Shown one piece after another: positions 34,008 through 45,923 of a stretch of DNA of 64,000 nt (its first letter is position 1; every line of letters starts with the position of its first letter). The stretch is from Allantophomopsis cytisporea (taxonomy: Eukaryota; Ascomycota; Leotiomycetes; Phacidiales; Phacidiaceae), in assembly GCA_024752435.1 (NCBI GenBank), contig CP103024.1, positions 1,178,001-1,242,000 on the forward strand, in the 5' to 3' direction. The notes below the pieces were generated by a model. The model worked only from the letters and a program-made list of their open reading frames with translations. It made no database searches and was not told the origin of the DNA. A program made the translations under genes and the position numbers.

Positions 34008-36223
34008 GGGGAATGAGAGGTAGCTGATGGTTTCTGAAACACTCGTTCAATCACTTCTATTTGGCATGGATTGTACCTACTTTTTTCCCCCAGTACATAT
34101 TACATATTCTTTGAGATGGGCATCAACACCTCTAGAATTGCTTTCTTTGTTTCATGTTATACTCTCTTGAAATGGTTTTAAACAGGCAAGGAATTGACAT
34201 ATCCTCTTGCAATTTGTAGCTAATTTTGACTACATGCTCTTTATTGATATCTAGGGCTTAGAATAGATATCACTTTGTGATTTTGGTGAGGATTCTGGAA
34301 GAGTATCGCCCTCACACTCTTCCCAAGACAACTGTGTAATTATCAGCGATGAATTTATCAGGGTACTATCTAAGATCCGGGTAAAATAAGAGTGACTGGA
34401 TACCAATGTTATAGTCTAAACGAACACACAAACATACTTAGCATCGTAAGTCAAGATTTCCAAGTAAGTTGGCCCCTCGGACCTGTAAAAAATACGAGCT
34501 ATCTCGCTTTGAAAGCACACACGCGGAACGCAGTAGGCTTGACATAATTACAAAGTGAGTTATCCTCACTATTTTGTGGTCTTCGAATTTCTCATATCTT
34601 GAGCGGTAAATGTGCCAATTTGCAGGCATTTTGATTCTCACTCGACTCCGCTTTTTTGCGAATTGCCGACGAGGAGTTGTTGAAAGCTATAACACAAGAC
34701 AACGCTTCACGCAGAAGTGTCAGGTTTCGTAAACTAGAATAGTCTCTTGGAGAACGACGATATCATTAGATATCTATGATTAATCAAGCCTGTTTTCAAG
34801 CATAGGCAAGGGTAACTGCCTGAATCTAACTCTGGACATTTATAAACAGGCAATATCTACCAAGCTTACTTTCCAATTTCACGGCATGCACGGCAGTGCA
34901 TCTGCACGCAACGTGGGTTGTCGGTAATTGCATAAAACTCTTCGACTCTTTTGATGATACTTACCGCTGTCATATCTGCCGCTCTTTGTCACCGAGTCGC
35001 ACTATGGACGGAGAGGAAAGCTTCACCTGTCGCGAGGCGTGCCGTCAAGGATAATGTACAGGTAATGTGACTTTTTGACTTTGCAATGGAGAGATGTGTG
35101 ACTTGAGCAGTTTGCTTTGTAGCTCCGGGTGGCTGCACACCAGGGAAGAGACAATTCGAGCGAATGGCATGGTTGTGGTGCTTTATCCCGTCACGTATGT
35201 CGATAAGTAATGTATTGGCTACTACTTAGGTATTATTCTGGACGGGTTCTGGACCACCTTCTCATCGCTTTGAAATGATTGATAATACTCGCTAGACAGA
35301 CCCTAATCACAAGTATTCATACCTAAGTAGGGCATTTGGGTGTTTCCTATTGATGGCATGGCGCTTCAATACCATTATTCAAGACTCGGCCCGATGCCCA
35401 AATACACAATAACGTATGTTCGCCATAATCTCACGAAGCCATAGAACAATCTCTGACGGCAAAGATAATCTAGAGTTTTTGTTCTCCATGCATGCATGCC
35501 CCTTGTTGTATCCTCCCCGCGATCTCTTCCCCAGACTTTGCGCATAGACTCACCCCAGATTTGCGGGGTTCGGGGTCGGGATCGGTGCCATACCGTAGAC
35601 GCTAAGTTCCAACATCTCCAGAGCCCTTACTGGTAGCCATGTCGCTGTATACTTACGTATCTAGCTGTTCCAAGCTCGCCCCCAGGGCCTTAGAATCTAG
35701 AACGGAGTGGGCATGGACCAAGCCACGGAACAACGCCCCAAGACTCTTACCACTCTAGATAGCCAATAGATTTCATATCCCCTCGAGGATTTCGGCCGTT
35801 CTTGGTGTGCGCTGTGTCTCTAAACCACAGAGATTCTGGTATTCTTTAGGGAAGGAAGGCAATTGTAATGTGTGTCGGAGAGGGGCACTGTGGAATTACC
35901 TTGATCAATCATATCAGAGTATTTCGCAGAGAAAAGAGGACGGTTCGTTGCCTTAATTCCACACGGTTATACCACCGAACACTACTATATTTCCCTTTAG
36001 TTCCTAAGGCGATAGAGCTGACAGACAGGATGGGTAAGGCGTGGTATAGCGTGGAATGATTGCGCCTTATCATGTCCATATCTGTGTGGAGTATGCGGGA
36101 TTTGGTTAAAGATGGCCATCGCTGCACATCAGAACGTTGTGCAATTTGTCTCAGACTTGATATGACGGCCTTTGACAACATCGATCTCAAAGTAAACCAG
36201 TCATTATTACAATCATCATCAGT
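34008..36223. other. Long intergenic region upstream of transporter
   Basis: 2.2 kb with no recognisable gene. It holds a 12-bp inverted repeat (35222-35233 / 35319-35330) and a G-rich stretch with GCGGGG near 35564 that resembles CreA-type sites. Confidence 0.55.
35222..35330. repeat. 12-bp perfect inverted repeat, 109 bp end to end
   Basis: CTACTTAGGTAT at 35222-35233 and its exact reverse complement at 35319-35330, 85 bp apart. No clear target-site duplication. Confidence 0.6.
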
Positions 36224-38219
36224 ATGGAGCTGAACCTAGATGAGAAGGTTGGTTCCATTAATTCTCATCTCCGTGAGTGCAACGTTGAAGGAAGTTGTGC
36301 TGACTTGTAACTCGTTTTTGATAGGCCTTGCATGAGCTACAGAATGAGCTTCATACAGAGATCTATCCAGGTACTGAGATCATGACTGATGTCGGATCCC
36401 ATCATTTCGTAAAGGGAGCCAGAGGTCAGCAAGTCTTGGTACCTCAACCAAGCGACGATCAACATGATCCTCTCGTAAGTTTGTCACTCTTCTTCAACTC
36501 TTCGTGGACATTTCAATTAATGGCATTGTAGAATTGGAGTCCTTTGTGGAAAGGTTTGACTATCATGACAGCTACCATGGTCTCATTCTCGCAAGGATTG
36601 GGACCCTTGGCTCTTGCACCTATGTTTGAAGACTATATTGTAGACTTCAACTCGAATCTCCCGGATGTTATTCAGTTCACGGGCATTGCGATTTTGGTTC
36701 TGGGTTTCAGTAACTTTATCTGTTAGTGTTCCCACCCACTTACCTTTTGTATCAATTCCTAACTTCTGTTTAGGGTATGTGTTCACTCAATGTCGAATCG
36801 AGGCTTCTTCTAATGAATAAGGGTACCGATGGCAACGTGCTTTGGACGAAGGCCTGTATTGATATTATCTACTTTGATATGCTTTGCAAGCAGTATTTGG
36901 AGGGCGAAGGCACAAACATATGGGAGTTTTATGGGAGCTTGCGTGTAAGTCATCTCAATCGTTATTGGACTCAACGCTGATCTCAAATAGACTCAACGGT
37001 CTTGGGGCTGGCCCCGCGGAGACTGCGCAACCAATTATCATTGCAGATGTTATATTTTTGCATGATCGAGGCAAATACAACACACTGTATTTTGTATTTT
37101 ACTTTGGATCTTTGATGGTGAGTTCCTTTGACACATGCTTTATTCAGTTATGCTTAACGTTCAAAGGTTGGACCAATCATTTCAGGACCAATGGCAGCCC
37201 ATGTAGGATGGCGGAACTTCTGGTGGTTTAATACCGCAATACTTGGGGTTACTCTTCTTGCTACTATTTTCATTTTTCCCGAGACTAGATATGATCGGCC
37301 TTTTGTACCCCAAAACCAGGGGTCTCGATCTCCAATTACCTCCGACATAAAGTCTAACTCTTCTGAAGCTGAGGTTGTTGACATTCCGAAGGATATTGAG
37401 AATAGCATCTCTATCCAGCAAACAAACACAAATATCCTCCAACCAGTACAGACCCACAATGACCCCTATCTCGGCCGTGGAAAGCCATCCAAAGCACAAT
37501 GGAAGCTATGCCAACCGTACACAGGCAATCTCTTCAAAGAATTCCTTCTGCCTTGGAAGCTTCTCCTCTTCCCGATCGTTGAGTTTGCCGCCTTTGTCGT
37601 CTCCTGGTCGGCATCAAGTTTCTTGACCATCAACCTCACGCAATCCCAAGTTTTCGCCGTACCCCCCTATAGCTTCTCTTCCCAGACAATTGGGTTCTTC
37701 AACTTCGCTATCCTCGTCGGCGCGTTCATCGGCCTCTTCACTGCTGGTCCCTTCTCGGATCTTATCGCTGCGCGCCTTACGGCCCGTAACCGTGGAATTC
37801 GCGAGCCCGAAATGCGTCTCCTGACCATGATTCCCTACGTGTTCATAGCCGTCATTGGTAATATTGTCGTCGCCGTTGGATACCAGAAGACCTGGGACTG
37901 GAAAGTCATTGTTATCATAGGCTACACGTGCGCTGGCATCCAGGTTGCTGCGCTACCTGCCATCGCTTCCACGTACGCCATTGACTCGTATAAACCTGTT
38001 GCTGGAGCGATTTTCGTGGCTATCACTGTTAATAAGAATGTTTGGGGATATGGTTTCAGTAAATTCATTACGCCCTGGACGATCAAGGCTGGATACATCC
38101 CCCCGATCATGACAAACATGGCGCTTCTTGTCCTGTGGTGCAGTTTTGGCATTCTGTTCTGGTATAAAGGAAAGCTCTGCAGGAAGTGGACGAGGCATAG
38201 TAAGGTCCACTCCATGTAA
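36224..38219 (+). CDS. MFS transporter, DHA1 family
   Basis: Plasma-membrane proton antiporter of the major facilitator superfamily, drug:H+ antiporter-1 type, 555 residues, about 12 membrane spans. Exons 36224-36247, 36325-36474, 36532-36721, a single nucleotide at 36774, 36822-36944, 36991-37117 and 37167-38219. Signature blocks: NWSPLWKGLTIM after a cytosolic N-terminus, CFGRRPVLILSTLI (motif A), VLNGLGAGPAET (motif C-like), then VGWRNFWWFN and FIFPETRYDRP. A long charged central loop separates the halves. The one-nucleotide exon is required: splicing 36722-36821 as one intron shifts the frame to an early stop, whereas two abutting introns give WVPMATCFGRRP. The first exon donor (GTTGGT) is weak. 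Substrate unknown; drug, polyamine or metabolite export are family options. Confidence 0.88.
36722..36821 (+). other. Stwintron-like pair of introns separated by one nucleotide
   Basis: Intron A 36722-36773 (GTTAGT donor, CTAAC branch, TTTAG acceptor), then exonic G at 36774, then intron B 36775-36821 (GTATGT donor, CTAAT branch, AAG acceptor). Only this arrangement keeps the transporter frame. Confidence 0.7.
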
Positions 38220-38989
38220 GCTGAATTTGTATGGATGCGGCGTCAGGGGTAATATACTGTTTCATATACTTTACATGTAAAAGACATTGGGTTTGCTTCT
38301 ATTTGTTTATCGCATCAAGAATATAATACATTTAGTTTGCTAAGGACTTTGGGCTTATCACCTGGGTGGACCAGATGTATGCCCATTCCACTTACACTCG
38401 AATCTTCAGCACCAATTGAGGTTCAACTGACCGCCGCAGAGCTATGAAGCTAATTTCATCAACTGTATTGAATATAAAGCTCTACTAAAGGAATATTCAC
38501 ATGGGAACTATTTGTTGGCAATTACTACACGATTCAGCTGAGCAACTGAAGCAGAGCTTTGCCATTGCCAACTCCACCGCAATGCACTAGCTACACTAGA
38601 TAGCTGGCTTCTTGTGCCTATTCAGCCTGCATCACAGTGCACAGTTTTCGAGGTTGATTTCGCTGGTGGTATTTGTAAGCTATGTAAACTCTATAGAAAA
38701 GAAAGATGCTCACCGCACCACCGTCGATTACTTCGCGTCGCCACGGGAGCTCCGCCAGCGAAATTAATGTTGTCCACCTGAGTCATGTTCGATTTCTGAC
38801 AAAAGAGTATTGTGATAAGGTACATTGCAGAACATATCAATGATGAGCAGTACTTTGGGGAGTATGCTATCACCGCCGCCTTAACGCGTTGTGCACGCTG
38901 CTCTAATCCACAGTAAAAATACTAGGTCGCTAAATCACTTATTGACTCACATTGTGAACGACCATGATATAAAAGATATCCCGCTATGC
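38220..38989. other. Intergenic region
   Basis: About 770 bp between the transporter and the transposase relic. No gene recognised. Confidence 0.6.
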
Positions 38990-38996
38990 GCTCGCT

Positions 38997-39432
38997 TTGA
39001 TCTTGACGACTGGGGAATCACAGCAAGCCCTCAATCGTCCTGATTTTTATTTCAAGTCCCATTGCTTTCCGAATTCCGCCAATAAAACCGGTCAAAATGG
39101 CTCCGCTCCCTACCCACGACTTCCCAGCAGGAAAGCATCACCTGACCGTCAACGAAGAGGCAGGGCTGGTACAATATCTCAAATCTTCTTAGGAGCTTGG
39201 CTTGCCTATCTCCAGAGATAACTTAAAGGTGGCTGCAGAAAGTATTCTTGCTGCCCGAGACGGCACGACTGTGGATCTGCGAGAATGGACCGTGGAGTTT
39301 CTGAAGAGGTTTCCGCACTTGACTCCTGCAGATGGGAGGGGAGAGGAGGAGTTGCACCGCCTTGTCAAAATTTCTCCGCAAGCGCACGAGATTCATTTCC
39401 TAGGATTGCATACAAGGTATTCTAGTATGTGA
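38997..39432 (+). pseudogene. Relic of pogo/Fot-like transposase DNA-binding region
   Basis: Degraded N-terminal piece of a Tc1/mariner-pogo (Fot1-like) transposase. One frame reads ALNRPDFYFKSH, like the first helix-turn-helix. Another frame from 39097 reads HHLTVNEEAGLVQYL, then an in-frame TAG at 39190-39192. It continues LGLPISRDNLKVAAESILAA and WTVEFLKRFPHL, matching the CENP-B-type HTH order of fungal transposases. Frame change, internal stop and absence of the DDE catalytic domain show it is dead or a fragment. No terminal inverted repeats found. Assignment rests on remembered motif style. Confidence 0.55.
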
Positions 39433-39501
39433 TGCTGAGCGTCCCTTAGACTTTCGAGATATTCATATGATTTTTGTGGAGAAGGTGCTGAAGATGATTG
39501 A

Positions 39502-40392
39502 ATGGTAGATTGGATGGCGCGAGTCGTCACCGTACTGGAATATTTTGCGATCCCGTATAGTGCGACCTTTATTAACGTGCACTCTCAGGCAGGGCAGAGA
39601 CTTGTAGGTCCCCCTTTCCTGCATAATCTCTCCTCCCTATGCCATTCTATCCCCTCGGTCAAAATTCATTAAAATATCCTCTCTAACATACGTTCCTTAG
39701 GTCAAGAAAGTCTCACCAGCAGGTCTTGTTCCCCTTCTTCTAACTACCCGTCTTCCAGGGATCAAAATTACCGACTCCTTCTCCATTCTCTTCTATCTGT
39801 CCGAAGCTTACTCCTCCCTTCCTCTATGGCCATCATCCGCATCACTACGTGCTTTAGCGCGCTCTGCTGTCGCAGAAATGCATTCTGGTTTTGGCGACCT
39901 ACGTAACCTATACGGTACGAACTTCGTAGCGCGGTATACCGGCGTCATTCCAAGGATCGAGGGCGCAATGAAGGATGTAGAGAGGATGTTGGTGTCGTGG
40001 GACGAATGCAGACGAACCACAGCTATGGTGTGCAATAAAGAGGGGGTAGAGGACGGTGGGTGGTTATTTGGGTATTTTGGGATTGTGGATGCGTATTTTT
40101 GGCCGGTTTTGTGGGTATGTCATTTGGTCGAGGTTTTTGAAGATGACTGAACAAAGCTGACTGAGCACAGAGATTCAGGAGCTATGATCTCCCAATAACG
40201 AAGGCTTCTCCTGAAGTGCTTGAGTGGATGCGCAGAATGTGGAACGAACCTGTGCTGATAGCACAGGGTAGAGAATATTTCCACCAGCTGAGGATTCCTG
40301 AAACGAAGATTGAGAAGTATGATGATAACTTCAATGGGAACCCCGAAGTGCAGTATGGAGTGTTTTCGGAGGATTGGATGTTTCCGCATTAA
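39502..40392 (+). CDS. Glutathione S-transferase-like protein
   Basis: Cytosolic GST fold. Exons 39502-39603, 39701-40114 and 40171-40392 make 245 residues. The thioredoxin-like domain shows VVTVLEYFAIPYSATFINV, KVSPAGLVPLLLTTRLPG and the glutathione-contact segment ITDSFSILFYLSEAYS. The helical C-domain contains WLFGYFGIVDAYFWPVLWRF. The start MVDWMARVV lacks the usual first beta strand, so an upstream exon may be missing or lost. The gene begins only about 70 bp after the transposase relic. Substrate unknown; a family fit with YfcF-type GSTs is possible. Confidence 0.8.
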
Positions 40393-40961
40393 GTGTAAAG
40401 GTCTTTATGTAGATGCCCACTTGATTTGATAACGATGTGATAGATACTAATAGAGGACTTATAAGAAAATCATATGTTTGAGGTGTAAGATTTGAACACC
40501 TTGGATGTTGAGGAACATCTATACAAGATGCAGACGCTAAAAACCGATAGTTGATGGTAAAAGTGAAGGAAGTAAGTGTGTCTTCAACCTACTATTTACA
40601 TGAAATTTAAGAAGGTGACTGCAGACCATGACTTCCACAACCACCTGTTTCAGGCTTGAACATGACAATAACGTCTAAATTTTCATCCTCAATCATTCAT
40701 CAAGATTAACACCAACTACGACCATATCTGTATTGCATAAATAGCATTTTCTACCCATAAGTAATATTCAGTTATCATTGACTATTCACAGCCATCAGTC
40801 CGATAAACCAGTATCCAATTTTGAAGCAAAAGCATAGGTGGCACAAAACCAAAGACCTCTCCGAAACACCAAGCAGCTAAACCTACCGCCAGATCCGGCG
40901 CTCTTTGGAATACAGCGATTTATTCCTTGCCTCGAACCTGACGGAACCATTTGTGAACACA
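40393..40961. other. Intergenic region
   Basis: 569 bp, no gene recognised. Confidence 0.6.
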
Positions 40962-41671
40962 ATGGCTAGCTACCATCAGCTTCAAGAGGAAGATACTACG
41001 CTTCAGGACTCGATTCCACTTAGGGACATGAACTGTTTCCAAGATCGAACTTCCCAAGCAGTGTCAGATACCGTTCACTCACGTATCGCCTCAATCTTAG
41101 AGGAGGCAATCTCGATAGAACAAGAACATATAAATTGGCTGAAAGAGTACGAAACTTTTAGGGATACACAGAACTCAAGAGAAGAAGAAGGTGATTATCT
41201 CTTTCTTCAACCACGTCGGTCACAATTTCACAATCAACGCAAGAATACGTAATAACTCGACCACAGAAACATGTTCCCAGCCTCAAATAACGGAGACGAC
41301 AGATGGAATGGAACTAGAGGAAGGTACCCATCCCCAGTTCCAACCTTCTGAGCCAAGCGAGTTCAACTTATAATTATACCATAGAAAACTCATCCCAGTC
41401 CCTCCATGTCTCCCACGGCGGCTCCCGAGATACAAACAAATCCGATACTGCAAGAGAACAGGACATCGATGCCGCTGTATGGTTACTCTGGGTAGCTTTG
41501 ATGATCCTTGCCGTCTTCGTCTTAATGGGTGGGATACTACTAATATGCCTGCAAAGCCTTCCCATGAAAAGGTTCGAAATAGAGTTTAAGGATGAGATGG
41601 TGTTTGTAACGGGGTGGCTTCTTGTTATGATGTTGTTCTTCTGGCTTGTGGGGACCTGGCTTGGGTGTTGA
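40962..41671 (+). CDS. Orphan protein with two C-terminal membrane helices
   Basis: Exons 40962-41190, 41267-41323 and 41385-41671 join to 190 residues with phases closing. Not recognised. The N-terminal half is soluble with a helical, charged stretch (SRIASILEEAISIEQEHINW) and an acidic Ser/Thr-rich linker. The C-terminal third has two hydrophobic helices, AAVWLLWVALMILAVFVLMG and a second around GWLLVMMLFFWLVGTWLGC, joined by a short charged loop. Topology suggests a hairpin membrane anchor with a cytosolic N-terminus. The frame change at the second intron makes this a rebuilt model, so it is less certain than its neighbours. Confidence 0.6.
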
Positions 41672-41918
41672 CGCCAGGACTGATGTGAGGATGAGATGGT
41701 GATGTATCAAGTACTTGGAAGCGAATTGTGGATGGACTTTTTTCCGTCAAGCGATTGTAAGATAGTAATATCACCAGCGATACAAGTTTCCCGTTTTAGT
41801 CTTAAGAGGTTTAGATCCATTGAGGACAAGTTAAGTTGAGAACTTGAAGATACCACTTCCCCACTTCAAGTGATATCTATTCTCTCACGAGCTCGATGTC
41901 CGGAGCTGACCAACTCAT

Positions 41919-42831
41919 TTATCCATCCAATCTAATCGTAAAAACCAACGAAATGCTGCTCTCCTCCCTCCACCCCAATGATCCCCACATCAATCCCTCT
42001 TTAACCTCAGCCTCCACTTTCCGTCCAACTCTCTCTCCAACAACGCTCCACAACCTCTCAAAACTCTCCCCATCATGCACGAAAACCGCTCCCTCCCTCG
42101 CAACAGCCGCCTTCCTCTCCCCGGGGTTCTTATTCCCCCTCATCCTGCCAACCACCACGCCACCCTCCCTCAGCAGCGCGACAATCCTACACGCAGCCTC
42201 AACCTGCTGATCCCACGCCCATAAGTGCAGCAAACTCGCCGCATGCACCACATCAACACCCGCTCCCAGCCGCTTCAACAGCTCATTCTCCCCCTCAGCA
42301 GCGAGTAAATCGGCCGCGATGAATTCCACGCCCAATCGCTCCCCGTCCTTAAACAGCTCCTTCCCCACGTCCCAGAAGGCGGGCCGCAGGTCCGATGCGT
42401 AGATCTGTGAGGCCGGTGCGCCATCGTGCAGCAGTTTGCGGATGTCTTGCCCCACGCAGCAGCCTATGTCGAGGAAGATTGCTGGCGTGGATTTGAGGCG
42501 CGCGAGGATGGTGGTATATAGGGGGTGGGTGGACAGGGAGATGGAGAGGAAGTTGAATTCGCCGATGCATGGGTAGGGGTATTGGGACCAGGCGCGGTCA
42601 CGCTGGAAGGGTTAGTTTTTGACTTCTGGGTAATAGGGGACTGGGTTGGGATGGGGAACATGGGCTGCGTACTATCGCGTAGATGTGATTTTCGATTTCG
42701 GGCTCGGGGATGTGGCTGTAGTCTCTGAAGAGTTCGATTGCTGTTGGACTGAGTTGTGATCCTATCTTCTCGACATACCAGGGTTTATTCTTGTCAGATT
42801 CAAGGGAGTCTTGCGTAGTTATTGTAGTCAT
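41919..42831 (-). CDS. SAM-dependent methyltransferase, AusD/Trt5-like
   Basis: Class I methyltransferase, 280 residues, exons 42831-42673 and 42602-41919. Motif order matches fungal meroterpenoid carboxyl-methyltransferases (AusD, Trt5): KPWYVEKIG, LFRDYSHIPEPEIENHI, IRDRAWSQYPYPCIGEFNFL, then SAM motif I DIGCCVGQDIRKLLHDGAP and IYASDLRPAF. The splice gives the expected RDRAW junction. No polyketide synthase, prenyltransferase or cyclase is within the window, so it either stands alone or is a cluster remnant; its substrate is unknown. Confidence 0.88.
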
Positions 42832-43879
42832 GGTAAAGCTTTCCGAATATTTATACCAGTAATCAATGATTGAACGTGGTCAGACATTCAGATATAGATG
42901 TCTATGTATTGGATTGTTGATATAGCATCACATAGGAACAAAGGTATTTCCAAGCTTTTATATTGATCTGAGTTGAAGATGGCCAATTCCAGGAATGAAG
43001 GAATGCTGTTGACGTATCCATGATGTGGACCCCCGCATCTAGTGGGGTGTTGTCAGGCAGCGAACTATCCTTGAAAGCGAATCATCGTTATGAATTCGAG
43101 GCATATTACCGAGTTGCAGCTTCTAAGAGCATATGAAGATTGAGTAAATGTCCTGCTCGACCAATGTCTCTCTATGGAACGGTGTTAAGATCTTAAGTTG
43201 ACACATATTCAAGTCCAATACCATGTTTGACTGCAGTCGTAGATATCAGGAGAATGAACTGTTATCGACAGCTTGATGTTTGTCAAACGGAATTGTATTG
43301 TATTGATAGATGGATTAGAGGTTAGACAATCAATATTGACGAGTAAGATATGTATCCTAGGATCTTATCATCAAGTCGTTGTGCCTCAGAAACCGGGAAC
43401 GAAAAGTGCATCTCGTCGTCAGCCTGAGGTCGCAAGGCCCACGCAACGTCACTTACATCACATCAATCGCGATCAAGCACGATCAAGGTAGACATCAAAT
43501 TCATTGTGATACAAACACGATCTTGAAAGGAAAAAAAGCACCACATATCAAAGTCCGAGAAGGGAAAAGACAGGTAGCTTATTACCATCACCATCCTCCA
43601 AGAGGAAAAATAATTGAGAGAAGACCGATACTGAGCAAGTGTAGAAAAGTACAAAAAGCTTCTTGGTTTCAAAGGTCCCCCGCAAATTTCCTTCAACTGA
43701 ATGTTTCACCCACCCCGTACGCCCAGATTACCGCAAACTCCTCACCAATGCAGAAATGACTCTTCTTTTCACATACAAGCCGCCGACGGAGAGGTGTAGT
43801 GTAGGTCCGATTGGTGTCGATCCGATTCGTTTTCGATTTGGTTTCGAAATCAGAAGGACTCGAACTCGACCGCCCAAGC
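42832..43879. other. Intergenic region
   Basis: About 1.05 kb. Short frames at 43273-43926 overlap one another and look like chance. No gene recognised. Confidence 0.55.
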
Positions 43880-44855
43880 TCAGATCATGTGTGCTGGAGG
43901 AGCTTGCATGCGAGGTTGCATGTTAGCTTGCATAGCAGCCTGCATCTGATGAAGAGTACGCTGCATCTCAGCGGACTGAGCATCCTGAGCATCACGCTGG
44001 CGGCGCAGTTCCTCACGCAGCTCCTCGTTCTCACTCCTCAAGCGCTTCATCTCCTCACGGATCTCGCTCTCTTCGCCGGTGCGGATGAAGCCTCCAACGC
44101 CACGCTTTCTCTTCTGGCCAGCCACGCCGTCCAAGCCGTCCTCCTCAGTCTCGTCGCCATTCGCCACGCCCGAGTCCGTGTGTACGCGTCGCAAGTGCTC
44201 ATTCAAGTTCTCCTGGCGCGAGAAACCCTTGCCTGTATGACGCTTACAATTTGGGTGTGGGCAATTGAGCTGCTTTCGTGGGCCGCCGTGCTTGTTATGG
44301 ACCTCACGCTCATGTCGGAGAAGGCCACCCGAGTATGTGAAGCCAGGAAGCTTCTCGCAACCCTCGGCTTGGCACTTGTATGGTCGATCGTGCTTGTCCA
44401 TGTGTTTACTGTGAAAATGAAAATGTTAGATTTTGTTGGGTGGATGTTATGTGAATGTGAGAGAGCGTGCGGCAGCCTGAAACTTACCTCCACTCGCATT
44501 TGCGGCCAAAGTCTTTTATCTCCTCCGTACAGTTAGGCCAGTTACAGTAGTAACGCCCATCCTGATTCTTTGTAACCTCGCGATCTGGCTTCGGGATTGG
44601 CTTCGAGCGACCTGGAGATGGCGCGTCGGACTCTTCCTTGGCTTCAACCATCTGCTGCAGGGTTGGCTCTGGCATTATATCCTGCGGCTGAGGGGCATAT
44701 GGGGTCTCGGAGAGTGGAGGAGGAGGACTTGGGTAGCGTGGCTGTTCATGCTGCTCCATATGATCATGTTGCTCATGATCTTGAGGTTCGTGGAGTCCAG
44801 CGGTATGGAAGGCCGTGTCCTGGTCGTAGGGACGGGTGTCGTATACAACGCTCAT
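43880..44855 (-). CDS. C2H2 zinc-finger transcription factor
   Basis: Exons 44855-44488 and 44408-43880 make 298 residues. The N-terminus is Pro/Gln/His-rich and acidic. Three fingers follow: CNWPNC...CEWSKHMDKH (split by the intron), CQAEGCEKLPGFTYSGGLL...H, and CPHPNCKRHTGKGFSRQENLNEHLRRVH. Then a basic patch (GQKRKRG), a leucine-type coiled coil (EEMKRLRSENEELREELRRQ) and a Met/Gln-rich tail. Finger spacing resembles a common Pezizomycotina regulator family; target genes are unknown. The long upstream region (over 1 kb with (AC)15) suggests complex control. Confidence 0.88.
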
Positions 44856-45379
44856 GATCGCGTGTCAGAATGTTCCTGGAGGTATAGATTGATGGATTTT
44901 GAGGATTTAAGATGAGATAATGGCAACGATCTCGAGGTTGCGCGTCGTCGAAGTTGTTCTATTCATCAGCATGTTCCCGATTGGGTGGCCTTAGTCCTGA
45001 GGCGAAAATCTTGCTGGACTAGCGTGATTTTTCAGGAATCGATCACGTGGTTTAGGATTCTGGGTTGTGCTTTTCGCCCGCACATCCGCGGTAGGCGGCG
45101 TGAGGTAATCTGTGCGGCGGAGTTTTGGAGTGGAGCGGAGTTCGTGTGAGTGATTGAGCGCAAGAGACTGTACGTTCTCTGACTGCTCCGCCGGTTCAAG
45201 TGTCTCTATGGAGAGCTTTCTTGAGGCTGTGCATCCGATCAGCTCTTCGACTTGACTTGACTTGACTTTTGCTCTGGAGACAACGTGAGGATTGGAGGGG
45301 AGAGCAGGACATTCGTGTATATATATGTATGTACTCTGTAGGAGGTAGAAAATAGGTATACCTTGTCTCTACTCCACAT

Positions 45380-45417
<38 letters not shown>

Positions 45418-45923
45418 CTCTGCCCATCGATGTCTGCCTACTACACGGCTGTGAACCAGGGCCCGAACGTAAGGTAGACGCAGACTGATGTATGTAACAC
45501 TCACGTGAGTACGTGGTGAGTCATTCGACGCGTTCGATCGTGTATGCAGCGACGTAGGCACACGGCTGATCGGCCAACGGACGCCTCGTATGGTGATGCC
45601 ATGGTCAGGGTATGCGGAGGGAGGGTGAACGGCAATGGCAAGGAGGAAGTCTGAATATATGAGATGTCGATGAGGTTGCAACACCAGGCACGGATACGGT
45701 TCACTCCCCTTCAACAGATAACCGTAGAGTCAGCCATCCTTATGGCCTCAAATGCTACCTGACAATGCTGGGCTTAGGCAGAAACTTTCAAGGCAGTCAG
45801 GTATCATTACATTGCTCAAGTCAACTACTAAGGCATCGTGGCAGACATCCATGGTACGGAGATGATAAATCTTGATTCATGTTTGGCTGTCATGTGGTGT
45901 TTTGTTAAATTCGTGTCATGATG
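44856..45923. other. Upstream region of C2H2 gene
   Basis: 1.07 kb; contains (AC)15. Overlapping frames near 45196-45714 are low-complexity shadows of the repeat. No gene recognised. Confidence 0.55.
45386..45415. repeat. (AC)15 microsatellite
   Basis: Fifteen uninterrupted AC units. Confidence 0.95.

Noticed and set aside
35564..35582. GCGGGG-type CreA sites upstream of the transporter
   Set aside because: Motif is short and degenerate; the transporter is DHA1, not a sugar carrier. Too weak to claim catabolite control.
45196..45714. 172-codon frame with a poly-Cys/Val stretch
   Set aside because: Created by reading through the (AC)15 microsatellite.
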